Below, in pieces: positions 8,808-17,517 of a DNA stretch of 64,000 bases (position 1 is the first letter of the stretch; every line of letters starts with the position of its first letter). The stretch spans positions 1,054,001 through 1,118,000 of the forward strand of contig JADFAD010000006.1 in the NCBI GenBank assembly GCA_015665455.1. Reading direction: 5' to 3'. Below the pieces are notes generated by a model. It saw only the letters and a list, made by a program, of their open reading frames with translations, searched no databases and had not been told where the DNA came from. The DNA comes from Oceanospirillaceae bacterium. Lineage in GTDB: Bacteria; Pseudomonadota; Gammaproteobacteria; Pseudomonadales; Litoribrevibacteraceae. The position numbers were made by a program, and so were the translations under genes.

Positions 8808-8837
8808 AAAAAAAGCAACTCACAGGGAGTTGCTTTT
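8808..8837 (-). terminator. Intrinsic terminator between lipase and foldase genes
   Basis: Arms 8811-8821 and 8827-8837 form an 11-bp stem with a 5-nt loop. On the minus strand the 3' arm runs into seven U residues (plus-strand A-run 8808-8814). It lies immediately after the lipase stop and before the foldase start, so it would attenuate foldase expression. Confidence 0.8.
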
Positions 8838-8848
8838 AAATTCAAATA

Positions 8849-9841
8849 TTACAAACCTTTATTCTTTAAGCGGTTCGCTTGCTGGACATACAGTGTTGGA
8901 ATGTCCATGAACCAGTGACCAAGGCCTAATGTCTGGTTAATCGCATCAAAGTGGTTGTGCTTGTAGTTCATCTTGATAGGATCGCCCAAACCATGACCAC
9001 AGTTGGGTACTAAGCCATCCCAAACAATGTTACTTGGCATGAACAAATCCACGACACTGACAAAAACCAAATCAATGGGATCAAACCAATTCGTACGATC
9101 CTTGATACCGCCCCATGAATAATACTGAACACCATTCACTTCTTTGTTTGTGAAATATTGGCTAGCAACTTCACCCTGAGTACCGTTTTGGTTATCCATA
9201 CAATCTTTCGATGGTAAGCCTTGCGGATAATCTTGATTAAACTGTGCCACAACGTTCAAATTGGTCGCATCCGCCAAATCGAGAAGACTTTGTTGGCCAC
9301 GCTGTTCACTGTTATAACTTCCGTCTTGAGGCACACCCGACAAAAGCTCAACAAAGTTAAATGTGTTATCAATTAAAAATACGCCTACAGTTTCAATCAA
9401 GCTGCCTTCTTCAATGGCATCACGAAAGCCATTAGAAAAATGCGTACCACGGTTCATACCAAAAACAGTCGTCACAGAAGCTATCTGATCTGGCATCACA
9501 ACTGCAGCATAGCGGGCAGCTAGCGCACCTTGGCTGTGCGCGATCAAATTCACCTTTTCAGCGCCTGTAATGGCTAAAATATTTTCCAAGTCTTCAATCA
9601 ACTCGGTTGCGCGTTGCTCATTCGACTGAATAGAACTTAAGTTTGTGACGTACACATCGCCACCCTTCTTACGTAGCTTACCGGTGATGCCATACCAATA
9701 GTCAATGCCCAACGCTGTATCAAATGCTGCAGCGCCAGGCACCATAACAATCGGATATTTAGTGGAAGCGGAAGAAGAGCCTGCAAAGCTCATTTGGCTT
9801 AATAAAGCCATACTCAAAACCAAAACAAATCGTAACAACAT
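8849..9841 (-). CDS. lipA: Secreted triacylglycerol lipase (foldase-dependent family I)
   Basis: A 330-residue alpha/beta hydrolase with a signal peptide (about 1-20). The nucleophile motif A-H-S-Q-G places Ser at 103. The acid is probably D275 in W-D-G-L-V-P and the base H297 in N-H-F-D-A-I-N-Q, the pattern of Pseudomonas/Burkholderia family I lipases. C281 and a Cys in K-D-C-M-D could form the single disulfide known in the family. The oxyanion-hole segment reads V-M-V-P-G-A where most relatives have H-G, a small peculiarity. Expected role: hydrolysis of triglycerides outside the cell after foldase-assisted folding and type II export. It is followed by its foldase gene. Confidence 0.93.
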   Translation of the reverse strand: MLLRFVLVLSMALLSQMSFAGSSSASTKYPIVMVPGAAAFDTALGIDYWYGITGKLRKKGGDVYVTNLSSIQSNEQRATELIEDLENILAITGAEKVNLIAHSQGALAARYAAVVMPDQIASVTTVFGMNRGTHFSNGFRDAIEEGSLIETVGVFLIDNTFNFVELLSGVPQDGSYNSEQRGQQSLLDLADATNLNVVAQFNQDYPQGLPSKDCMDNQNGTQGEVASQYFTNKEVNGVQYYSWGGIKDRTNWFDPIDLVFVSVVDLFMPSNIVWDGLVPNCGHGLGDPIKMNYKHNHFDAINQTLGLGHWFMDIPTLYVQQANRLKNKGL

Positions 9842-9911
9842 CTTATTAACACCCTTTTATTTTTATATAAGTGAGGGCACGAATGGTAGGTAACGCTTAA
9901 GACGGGGCTAA

Positions 9912-9927
9912 CTACCCAGACGGGTAG
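9912..9927. promoter_or_regulatory. Short inverted repeat upstream of the lipase gene
   Basis: Hexamer arms ctaccc and gggtag flank a 4-nt spacer (agac), about 70 bp upstream of the lipase start codon. It could be an operator or a minor hairpin. Nothing else in 9842-10098 is recognised. Confidence 0.3.
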
Positions 9928-10098
9928 GCAAGTAATTTAAAGACGCTCTTTTGTGACGTAATTCAAAAAACGGTATCAATTGCAGCGTAATTTATTGAAC
10001 TAAATTAAATACATACCAAAACGAACTCAAACTTAATATCCAGACATGTTTATAATCTCAATGAATAATTGGTAAATCCCCTTAAAAAGAGACTCTTC

Positions 10099-10824
10099 AT
10101 GAAGGCGTTGATTCTGCTCATCAGTCTTATATTTTTCCCTCTGGCTATTGCTGCCGGTGAAATAGAAATCTGGGGAGAAGAGTTCTCACCCTTTGGTTAC
10201 ATCGAGAATGGTAAACACAGCGGAATGGTCACAGAGATTGTTCAGCATCTTATCAATGACACCGGCATTAGCGTAAAAGCCTGGCACATGGCTCCTTGGG
10301 CAAGAGCATTCAAAGAAGCCAAAGAAACACCCAATACATTACTCTACACCGTCGTAAGAAAATCTGATCGAGAAGAGCTCTTCCATTGGATAGGCCCCGT
10401 GAGTGATCGAACTATCTATCTGTTTAAACTCTCAAGCCGTAAAGACATTCAAGTATCGTCTTGGGAAGATATACAGCACTACAACGTCGGCAGTTTAATT
10501 GGTGGGGCATCGACTGAAAACCTTGAATCCCACGGCATTCACACGGATAAAGTCTCGAACATTGCACTGAACGTTAAGAAGTTGCTTGCAGGCCGTCTGG
10601 ATCTCATCGACATGCTTGATGACTCTCTCGCCCACATAGCGAAGCAAGAAGGTGAACCGCTTGCCCAATTTGAAAAGGTCTGGCTTGCAGATCAATCCAA
10701 GAAGTATTACATCGCCCTAAACAAAAACACGCCACCCTCGATCGTGGCGCGCTTGCAGTCGTCTTTCTTATCCCTTGAAAACAACGGAACATTAAAGACA
10801 ATCCAAAATAAATACCTGCAATGA
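10099..10824 (+). CDS. Periplasmic solute-binding protein, amino-acid type (SBP_bac_3)
   Basis: About 241 residues from an ATG preceded by an AGAGA ribosome site; an in-frame TTG 30 bases upstream is less likely because it would put a charged extension before the signal peptide. The signal peptide ends near A-I-A-A. The mature start I-E-I-W-G-E-E-F-S-P-F-G-Y and the later M-A-P-W-A-R-A-F segment are typical of small family-3 binding proteins. The closest known subgroup is found widely in marine gammaproteobacteria without an adjacent ABC permease. None is present here, so it may act as an orphan sensor or scavenging protein. Ligand unknown. Confidence 0.8.
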   Translation: MKALILLISLIFFPLAIAAGEIEIWGEEFSPFGYIENGKHSGMVTEIVQHLINDTGISVKAWHMAPWARAFKEAKETPNTLLYTVVRKSDREELFHWIGPVSDRTIYLFKLSSRKDIQVSSWEDIQHYNVGSLIGGASTENLESHGIHTDKVSNIALNVKKLLAGRLDLIDMLDDSLAHIAKQEGEPLAQFEKVWLADQSKKYYIALNKNTPPSIVARLQSSFLSLENNGTLKTIQNKYLQ

Positions 10825-10883
10825 GTCAATTCAGCCGTTATACACGCTATTAACCATCGCACGCGTTGCACTGGATACAATAT

Positions 10884-11363
10884 CTAGTGATACACCTCAC
10901 CACTGAATCGACCATGACGCGCATCGGCCATCAGTTTCCTAAACTCTTCCTGCTTAAGGTGAATGAGCGTTTTGTGATCTCCCGCTTCAAGAAAAACATC
11001 TTTCTGTTGGTCCAAAAGCTCATCACACACGGAGTCCATGTTGTAAGCTCGCCCTACTGGCGGAATTGCACCAGGCTGGCAGTCTTTAAACATTTCATAG
11101 ACTTTATGTTCAGAAATTAAATGGAAGTCACGATTCAAGTCTTCTGATAATCGATGAAACCGGATTTTATTAATACTGGGTAAAACCGCCATCATATGAT
11201 GACCTTCGTGATCTTCCAAGATCACAGCCTTCGCCAACTTCATAGGAGAAATCTGGGCGGAACGAGCTGAATCCATCGAACTACTGGTTTTATAGTGATT
11301 TATAACGTCGTATTTAATCTGCTGGGCGTCAAGATACTCACCCACTCGAGCTGAAATACTCAT
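10884..11363 (-). CDS. YbaK/ProX-type aminoacyl-tRNA deacylase domain protein
   Basis: About 159 residues. The protein matches the YbaK/aminoacyl-tRNA deacylase fold: an S-S-S-M-D-S-A-R-S-A segment, K-L-A-K-A-V-I-L-E-D, then A-V-L-P-S and the C-terminal G-A-I-P-P-V-G motif lining the active site. Known members hydrolyse mischarged tRNAs (for example Cys-tRNAPro or Ala-tRNAPro). The ATG at 11361-11363 is chosen because GGAGGG lies seven bases upstream; a TTG five codons earlier would place the ribosome site inside the gene. It stands alone. The tRNA specificity cannot be read. Confidence 0.82.
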   Translation of the reverse strand: MSISARVGEYLDAQQIKYDVINHYKTSSSMDSARSAQISPMKLAKAVILEDHEGHHMMAVLPSINKIRFHRLSEDLNRDFHLISEHKVYEMFKDCQPGAIPPVGRAYNMDSVCDELLDQQKDVFLEAGDHKTLIHLKQEEFRKLMADARHGRFSGEVYH

Positions 11364-11487
11364 AGGTAGACCCTCCAAGACGGTTTCACCATAGAGGAAG
11401 TATAGGCTCAGTCGGAGGATATATCTGCTTAGAAACAGACAATAAACGGGTTACTCTGTTTCTCTACTTCCTTCACTAAATATGCAC

Positions 11488-12393
11488 TCAACCTAACAAG
11501 GTTTGCTTAATTTTTGCTGCAATTTCCTCAGGCCTTTCTTGCATGAAGCAATGCCCACCAGCCACCGTCTCAATATCAAATACAGACCGCTTTTTCAGAC
11601 GTTCCATTGAGCGAGCAATGAAGGGAAAGGTTTTCTTTGCTACCCATATGTTTGTGGGCGTTCTCACTTGTTTCAATAACGGCCACAGACGTTTCGGATA
11701 AGATGAAAAGATCTCTGCTTCACGCTTAGGCGGGCACTTCAAACCAACCCCTTCATCCACTTCTTGAAGCGCATAATCAACGTAAGCTTGGAGGCATTCA
11801 CGCTTCCAACCCTTAAACGTTCCACGCTCATGAAAATACTCAAACGCGTCATTACGCGTTGGCCAATGACGAGTACGAACGCGCGCTTGTTTTGCTAAAG
11901 GCAGTTGATTTAACAAGCCAAATAAGTCTGCGGTTGCCATGACTTTCAACATTCCCGGCGGGAAGATCACTGGGTCCAACAAAATGGCTTTATCGAAACA
12001 TGTCCGATCTTTGGCCAGCATCAACGACGTCACTACGCCACCAAAGCTGTGCCCAACCGCATAGCAAGGTACTTTTCGATGAATGCCATCACTGCCCTGC
12101 ACTTCGGGTAAGTCATCCACAAAGTGATGAACAACTTTTAACGCCATGCTGGCACAACGATTCCAGCCAACAAACGCACCTCCCATATCACTGTCACCAT
12201 GACCGGGTAAATCAGTAATGATCAGATCAAAATCAGTAAGAAGTGATTTCAATAAAGGCGCATAGGTTAATCCACAGAAACCATTACCATGAAGGAAATG
12301 TAATATGGGTTTTCCAGTAAACTCTGTACGCCAACCCCGTAACGTGAGATTGGATTTAACAGGAAACGACCATGGCTCTAGTTCTGAAATCAT
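11488..12393 (-). CDS. Alpha/beta hydrolase
   Basis: A 301-residue cytosolic alpha/beta hydrolase without a signal peptide. The oxyanion motif H-G-N-G-F-C is at 35-40, the nucleophile elbow G-H-S-F-G-G at 114-119 (Ser116) and the catalytic His is H281 in A-G-G-H-C-F. The acid is probably in the W-V-A-K-K or preceding strand region but is not obvious. It resembles serine esterases/hydrolases of the MhpC group; the substrate is unknown. It is transcribed alone, opposite to nothing recognisable. Confidence 0.8.
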   Translation of the reverse strand: MISELEPWSFPVKSNLTLRGWRTEFTGKPILHFLHGNGFCGLTYAPLLKSLLTDFDLIITDLPGHGDSDMGGAFVGWNRCASMALKVVHHFVDDLPEVQGSDGIHRKVPCYAVGHSFGGVVTSLMLAKDRTCFDKAILLDPVIFPPGMLKVMATADLFGLLNQLPLAKQARVRTRHWPTRNDAFEYFHERGTFKGWKRECLQAYVDYALQEVDEGVGLKCPPKREAEIFSSYPKRLWPLLKQVRTPTNIWVAKKTFPFIARSMERLKKRSVFDIETVAGGHCFMQERPEEIAAKIKQTLLG

Positions 12394-12590
12394 CTTATTA
12401 ACAACCGTATCAATAAATCTGACGGCATTGTAGGAGGTTTATTCAAGATTAAAAAGTACAGTTGGACACTCAGAACGTCCTGAACACGATTATCTGATCA
12501 TCGTTAACTGATGCCCACGCTGTTATTTCAGAAGTTGATAACCCCGATGATATCCCCCAAGAAGGGTTGGCCTACTTGCCTTATTCCATC

Positions 12591-12615
12591 AAGGGCTTCT
12601 TTAACTGAAGCCCTT
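12591..12615 (-). terminator. Hairpin after the hemolysin-family operon
   Basis: A perfect 9-bp stem (12591-12599 with 12607-12615) and 7-nt loop lie 10 bp beyond the last gene of the minus-strand operon. There is no clear U-run, so efficiency is uncertain. The remaining bases 12394-12590 hold nothing I recognise. Confidence 0.5.
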
Positions 12616-12625
12616 AATTAATTCT

Positions 12626-13414
12626 CTAAATGGCTTGCTTCACCCGTCCAAGTAAATGTTTTATTTCTTTTCTACGCTCCTCATCGGCGATGGGTCTCTC
12701 ATTACGTTTTGGCGCTGTTAAGGCCTTATTTAGAGCCTCTATCGCAAGCTGATATTCGCCTTCTTCGAATAAGAACTCACCATAAAAGTAATTTGGGTCT
12801 AAACCATTCGGATTGATTGTCAGCGCTTGCTGAAACATCTGGCGCGCCTTGTCCGAATCACCAAAACCAATCGGCCAACCCGGCACCTTGGCATATAAAG
12901 AGGCTAAAGAGGTATAAACAGAACCCTCTAGAACCGTTTCATCAATGGACATGGCCGTGATTAAGTAATCACGCGCGTCTTTCACATAAGATAAGGCAGA
13001 CAAACCGCCTACTGCACCCGCGTACGTAGAGCGAATGATGCCCTGCCACACTTTTGGTTCAGCACGCTTGGGAAAGTCACCCGCCAATTGGTCTACTTGA
13101 CGAATCAGCCCTTCAAACGCCCCTTCTTTCGAATCCCCTTCCGTTCGATAATTCACAATGGCCCATTGACGTTGAATATTGAGTAAACGGTTCTTCATAC
13201 TTTGAACCTGATCGACTTCTGACGACGAGGTTGTTAATGAATTCATGGTTTGTGTTTTTTGCTCTGGCTTGTATGCATCCGCATAAAGATTCGTCGTTAC
13301 TACTGACATGGAAAGTACTGTCATAGAAAGTGCTGTCATAGACAGGCCGAGCGTCGTAGCAGCCATCAATGTTTTTAACTTTGTGTTTGCTCGATTTAAT
13401 ATTGTTAAAGTCAT
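12626..13414 (-). CDS. Exported TPR-repeat protein, last gene of the hemolysin-family operon
   Basis: About 262 residues. The N-terminus has a signal-like hydrophobic stretch made of near-repeats T-A-L-S-M/T-V-L-S-M before A-D-A-Y. The C-terminal half shows TPR-like helices: D-K-A-R-Q-M-F-Q-Q-A-L-T-I-N-P then Y-Q-L-A-I-E-A-L-N-K-A-L. It is likely periplasmic and protein-binding. The start at 13412-13414 is preferred because GGAG is six bases upstream; an ATG three bases earlier is also possible. It lies about 65 bp after the SDR gene with no terminator, so it belongs to the same transcript. The biochemical role is unknown. Confidence 0.7.
   Translation of the reverse strand: MTLTILNRANTKLKTLMAATTLGLSMTALSMTVLSMSVVTTNLYADAYKPEQKTQTMNSLTTSSSEVDQVQSMKNRLLNIQRQWAIVNYRTEGDSKEGAFEGLIRQVDQLAGDFPKRAEPKVWQGIIRSTYAGAVGGLSALSYVKDARDYLITAMSIDETVLEGSVYTSLASLYAKVPGWPIGFGDSDKARQMFQQALTINPNGLDPNYFYGEFLFEEGEYQLAIEALNKALTAPKRNERPIADEERRKEIKHLLGRVKQAI
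13305..13349. repeat. 15-bp in-frame repeat inside the TPR-protein signal peptide
   Basis: Three consecutive 15-bp units (13305-13319, 13320-13334, 13335-13349; the third more diverged) encode the repeated T-A-L-S-M/T-V-L-S-M hydrophobic core. Unit number could change by slippage and alter signal length. Confidence 0.6.
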
Positions 13415-13479
13415 CATGTTCTCCAAAATTTTTCTTTGTTAGTTCAAATCGGTTTGATCAGCCCCAGTCTTCCAACGGG

Positions 13480-14274
13480 TTACAGCGCTGAATGCTGTTG
13501 CTTGGCGTAGGTTTGGATGGTCGGTAGTTGCTTTGCTAAGGACTTATCCACAAGGCCTGGTGCAACACCATTGATGCGAGCAAACAACTTTTCAGGCCAG
13601 CCAAGATAAGTCACTGCAGACTCCTGCTCGATGGCACGAACGATTTGAGCGGCAACAAACTTAGGGGAATCCATTGCCACACCGAGTTGACGGTTCATCT
13701 TGGTCACGGCATCCGAGTTCATTTCTGTGGCGGTTGCTCTGGGGGCCACATACAGAACCCGAACGTCTGTACTCGCTAATTCCCGACGCATGGATTCGCA
13801 AAAACCTCGCAGGCCAAACTTACTGGCACAATAAGCGCTGTAACCCGCATATCCAATGGACCCAAGCGTGGACCCAACATTCAGGAGCACTGCGGATGGC
13901 CTTGCTAGCAACTGCGGCAATAGCGCCTGTGTAAGCTGCATTGGAGCCAGCAGGTTGGTCTGAATCATGGTGTCCAACGCGTTCTTATTCAGCCGATCCA
14001 ATGTTGCAAATGCATTCAACCCTGCCGCTTGAATCACACCATCAAGCGCCATCCGTTTCAGTTGATTCACTAAATAATCAAAATCCAATTCGCAACCCAA
14101 ATCCGCTCGAATTACGATGGTGTCCGGCAACTCTGCTGCCAACTGATTTAGCGCAATGGCATTACGCCCTACCAGAACCAAAGACGCCCCTTGATAACTC
14201 AACTGCTTTGCCAGTTCTTGGCCTATACCACCCGAAGCGCCAGTCAATACAAATCGTTTACCTTTAATGTCCAT
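13480..14274 (-). CDS. Short-chain dehydrogenase/reductase (SDR)
   Basis: A 264-residue classical SDR. The NAD(P)-binding motif T-G-A-S-G-G-I-G is at 11-18, the catalytic Ser at 135 in N-V-G-S-T and Y148-x3-K152 in S-A-Y-C-A-S-K. R37 after the second strand (V-G-R-N) suggests NADPH. In the operon it would reduce a carbonyl or oxidise an alcohol of an acyl-derived product. It is 26 bp downstream of the diiron-protein gene, in the same transcript. The substrate is not deducible from sequence. Confidence 0.85.
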   Translation of the reverse strand: MDIKGKRFVLTGASGGIGQELAKQLSYQGASLVLVGRNAIALNQLAAELPDTIVIRADLGCELDFDYLVNQLKRMALDGVIQAAGLNAFATLDRLNKNALDTMIQTNLLAPMQLTQALLPQLLARPSAVLLNVGSTLGSIGYAGYSAYCASKFGLRGFCESMRRELASTDVRVLYVAPRATATEMNSDAVTKMNRQLGVAMDSPKFVAAQIVRAIEQESAVTYLGWPEKLFARINGVAPGLVDKSLAKQLPTIQTYAKQQHSAL

Positions 14275-14300
14275 AACCTATCCCCCTTTTTGAATGATGC

Positions 14301-14975
14301 TTAGGCCGCTTGGCTAGCCACAAATGTACGAGGTAAACCTCTGAACATATCGGCGTACAGTCGATACACCACCTTAGCGCTGTCAATAATGTCTTGCTGA
14401 TCTTGAGGGTCTTCAATTTTGTTCATCAGATTTTCAAAAAACGTCAAATGCTCTATGTCTAATGAGCCGTGTGATTCCAAGTAGCTGAAGGCCGTTCGCG
14501 GTAACATTAAGTTCTCCGCTATCACACCCGCTGCATTCGTCGCTAATGCAACACTGGTACCTTCCAACACATGTACCATGCCGAATAAACACAATGGATT
14601 ATTACGAGCGATCACGTCGTACAAATACGAAACCATAAGCTCGATGGAAGGTGACGGTTTGCCATTACGAACCCGCTCTTTATCCCCACCAGTGGCAGCA
14701 ATATCATTCAAGATCCACTCATGGTGTCCGTATTCTTCTTCGATGTATTCCACAACGGCGGCTCGTATCCATTCCTTGTCATCGCTCAATCTGGAGCCAC
14801 ACGCCATCAATAATGGGACGGTGTGCTTAACGTGATGAAAGGCTTCCACCAAGAACGCACGATAGGATTCCAAGGAAACTTTGCCTTCAAAGCAATCCTG
14901 AATCACAGGGACTGACAGCAATTGCTGGCGAGCTTGTTCGGTTTCGTTTTGTAGGCGTTGATAAAATGCAGTCAT
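14301..14975 (-). CDS. Haem-oxygenase-like diiron protein (iron-containing redox enzyme family)
   Basis: A 224-residue all-helical protein of the TenA/haem-oxygenase-like superfamily. Candidate metal ligands are E81 and H84 (E-Y-G-H), E138 (V-L-E-G-T-S) and D173/H176 (L-D-I-E-H), a spacing resembling HDO diiron oxygenases/oxidases such as UndA, which act on fatty acids or amino acids. A thiaminase role is less likely because no thiamin gene is adjacent and the TenA cysteine is not evident. It starts one base inside the end of the acyl-activating gene (TAATG), so the two are co-translated. Inferred role: oxidation of an activated or released acyl substrate. Confidence 0.75.
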   Translation of the reverse strand: MTAFYQRLQNETEQARQQLLSVPVIQDCFEGKVSLESYRAFLVEAFHHVKHTVPLLMACGSRLSDDKEWIRAAVVEYIEEEYGHHEWILNDIAATGGDKERVRNGKPSPSIELMVSYLYDVIARNNPLCLFGMVHVLEGTSVALATNAAGVIAENLMLPRTAFSYLESHGSLDIEHLTFFENLMNKIEDPQDQQDIIDSAKVVYRLYADMFRGLPRTFVASQAA

Positions 14976-16705
14976 TAGATATTCTCCAAAATTAAGTTGT
15001 GCGAAGTGTGATTCACGTTGTTATCCAAAAGGTTTAAGTACTTGGAATCAAAATGCGGCGAATCAGATTGCTGTGGATAAGAACGCAACGTTTTTCCGTA
15101 AACCGCTTCGTCGTACAGTGCATGTATTTTTGTTTGGTATTGATTAAGAATTTCTTGTCGTTTTAGCCGACCGTTACTGGTCGCTAAACCGTTTGAGATT
15201 GAAAAAACATCATCCGCCATGACCCACGCAGTCACTCGTGCGTATTCGGGTAAATCTGCGTTTGTATGATCAATGGCGTCTTGTATTTGCTCCCAAGAAA
15301 CACAGGGATTACGAGGAACAATCACAGCAACGTTGAATGGTTGTGCATCGCCCCACACAATGGCCTGTTTAATTGGTAACTGTTGAGTAAGGTCACTCTC
15401 TACCCATTCAGGATTTACATTGCGTCCAAAGCTGGTAATGAAGAGATTCTTTTTCCGGCCATGAATGTACAAGAATCCGTCTTTATCCAAATGCCCTAAA
15501 TCCCCTGTGGATAACCAAGTATTTTGGTTCGACGGCTTTGGCTCGGATGAGTCTAGATAACCCAACATCTGATTGCCTTTAATCAGCACTTCCCCGTCTT
15601 CCGCTATGCGAATGTAATTATGCGCTAACGGTTTACCAACGCTGTCCGGCTTGTTCGCGTCATACGTATTTAATGTACTCACGGATGCATTTTCAGACAG
15701 GCCATATCCCTGATAGACGGGCAACCCCAATGCATGTGCTCGATCCAGCAAACTTTGGCTCACTCGACCTCCGCCCACTGAAATGAATCGCAATGATTTG
15801 GGCTTTTTTGCCCCCATTTCAATACAGGAAACTAGCGCCAATAACAGTTGCGGTATTAACACAATGCTTTCAGGGGAACGCGCCAACAACCCTTGAATAA
15901 ACGTCGGTAAATCAATATCGGTGGCGCCTTTGAACCCGACTTCCGACATCGTATTTATTTGAATGCATGCCCCTGCTAATAACGGGGTATAAACGCCTGC
16001 GATGTTTTCTAACAAGGTGGCCAAAGGTAATAAGCAGTTGTGCTTGGTCATGTTTAAAGATTCAGTCGCCATCACTAACGACTCTGCAACCTGAAGCTGT
16101 TGCTCTGCCGATAAACACACACCTTTTGGTAGACCCGTCGAGCCGGAAGTAAAGGTAACTTTGGTCGTTTGTTCAGGCAGAACCGGAGATTCATTGGTAT
16201 TCGTTGCAATTCGACTGACCGAATACATACACCCTCGAATGCCCGTTGTTAAACGGTTCTGGTGCACCCATATCCGTTGAAGCTCAACATCATTACTATC
16301 TTTGATTTCAGAACGATCATTCATTGAATCGGTCATCGAAGAATCAGGCACGGCGGAAAGAAGCAGCGTCTGTACGTCTTCTTGTGACAAATCAGAAAGC
16401 ACACAATCAATCCCAGCACTCTTAATCAAATGCTGATGTTGCTGCGGACTGAAAAACATAGGCATCGGAACCAGTGTTATCTCTGAGAATAACGCGGCGA
16501 GATCCCACAGCACCCAGTTCACAGAGTTATCAGCCAGAAGCCCTAAACGTTGAACGCCTTGCTGGTTTAACCACTCTGCTCGCTGTTGAATGTTTTCCAT
16601 GAGATCCACCCAACGCAGCTGTACTTCGCCTGATACCAACACATCCGCATTCGGTTGTTGCTCTGCCCATTGGCTTAATCGATGAAAGAACTGCAATCGG
16701 TTCAT
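14975..16705 (-). CDS. AMP-dependent acyl-activating enzyme (fatty acyl-CoA/ACP ligase-like)
   Basis: A 576-residue ANL-superfamily enzyme. The phosphate loop T-F-T-S-G-S-T-G-L-P-K-G is near residue 185, Y-Q-G-Y-G-L-S-E-N near 340, S-T-G-D-L-G near 395 and H-G-R-K-K-N near 413. The C-terminal lysine is in G-R-L-K-R-Q-E. These support ATP-dependent adenylation of a carboxylate, probably a fatty acid, followed by thioester formation. The gene shows an ATGA overlap with the hemolysin-family gene upstream and a one-base overlap with the diiron gene downstream. The substrate and acceptor (CoA, carrier protein or the neighbouring transferase-like protein) are unknown. Confidence 0.87.
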   Translation of the reverse strand: MNRLQFFHRLSQWAEQQPNADVLVSGEVQLRWVDLMENIQQRAEWLNQQGVQRLGLLADNSVNWVLWDLAALFSEITLVPMPMFFSPQQHQHLIKSAGIDCVLSDLSQEDVQTLLLSAVPDSSMTDSMNDRSEIKDSNDVELQRIWVHQNRLTTGIRGCMYSVSRIATNTNESPVLPEQTTKVTFTSGSTGLPKGVCLSAEQQLQVAESLVMATESLNMTKHNCLLPLATLLENIAGVYTPLLAGACIQINTMSEVGFKGATDIDLPTFIQGLLARSPESIVLIPQLLLALVSCIEMGAKKPKSLRFISVGGGRVSQSLLDRAHALGLPVYQGYGLSENASVSTLNTYDANKPDSVGKPLAHNYIRIAEDGEVLIKGNQMLGYLDSSEPKPSNQNTWLSTGDLGHLDKDGFLYIHGRKKNLFITSFGRNVNPEWVESDLTQQLPIKQAIVWGDAQPFNVAVIVPRNPCVSWEQIQDAIDHTNADLPEYARVTAWVMADDVFSISNGLATSNGRLKRQEILNQYQTKIHALYDEAVYGKTLRSYPQQSDSPHFDSKYLNLLDNNVNHTSHNLILENI

Positions 16706-17457
16706 GATGCGCTCTCCTGTTGATTCGTATTAGCATGACTTGTATTGGCGTGATTTGTATTTGCATAATGCGCTTGATACAAAATGCTTCGATACATGCC
16801 CATCTTGTGCATCTTCTGACAGGCAGAGCCCATCTCACCGATCATGGCTTGAGGCCGTGTTTTGTAATATTCGCCCCAGCCGGAACTTGCACCGCCTATT
16901 CGCTCTTCATTCGCATCAATCAATGCAATGGGTGTAAGGCCAAGAGACGTAAACGCTGTGACCATGCGCTCCGTTAACGTAAAAGCAATCCAATTGAAAC
17001 CGTTCGAGGTTAGGTAATCAGCAAGCGTTAAAATCACCAAATAACCGGCCCCCTTCATAGCACCGGCTAAGTTGCCCACTTCGACAAAGCGTTCTCGCTG
17101 AAAGATATTCCCTGTCACAGCCGATGCGGCTTTTTCAACCGGAAAGTCGAGATATTCCTCTAAAAACAGTCGGTCACGACTCGCCATTCGAAAACCAGCA
17201 GCGGCAATGAGTTCTTTCGTTTCTATGTGGCGAATGGCGATTAAATTTGGCATGAACATCTGAACGTCAGCGTGATATCGGTTGGCGTATACATCATGAA
17301 TAAACTGCTCAACTTCTATACGTGCATTCGATTCAGACTGAATTAATTCAACGCAATACGGTTGATTTGCAAAACTTAACTCCGCGATAATTCTTGCAGA
17401 GCTATTGGCGTGAGACGCCACGTCATTGAGATTATGTAGGTTAAGTGGTTGAGCCAT
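16702..17457 (-). CDS. Thermostable hemolysin family protein (delta-VPH/VCA0218-like)
   Basis: About 251 residues. The protein matches the thermostable hemolysin family first described from Vibrio, with the pattern F-M-P-N-L-I-A-I-R around 75, R-F-V-E-V-G-N-L-A around 125 and a C-terminal tail rich in N-H-A-N-T-S. The fold of the family resembles GNAT/autoinducer-synthase acyltransferases, and no signal peptide is visible, so an acyl-transfer role is as plausible as lysis. The ATG at 17455-17457 has GGAGG seven bases upstream; an in-frame TTG four codons earlier is rejected. It is the first gene of the operon, facing the two-component system. Confidence 0.85.
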   Translation of the reverse strand: MAQPLNLHNLNDVASHANSSARIIAELSFANQPYCVELIQSESNARIEVEQFIHDVYANRYHADVQMFMPNLIAIRHIETKELIAAAGFRMASRDRLFLEEYLDFPVEKAASAVTGNIFQRERFVEVGNLAGAMKGAGYLVILTLADYLTSNGFNWIAFTLTERMVTAFTSLGLTPIALIDANEERIGGASSGWGEYYKTRPQAMIGEMGSACQKMHKMGMYRSILYQAHYANTNHANTSHANTNQQESAS

Positions 17458-17517
17458 ATAAACCTCCAATGGGTCTGGGCTGTTGTTTGTTTACAGGACC
17501 CATATTAGAGACGGCAA

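Noticed and set aside
14301-14975. TenA thiaminase
   Set aside because: The fold is similar, but the gene is coupled to an acyl-activating enzyme and the candidate diiron ligands fit HDO enzymes better; thiamin genes are 13 kb away.
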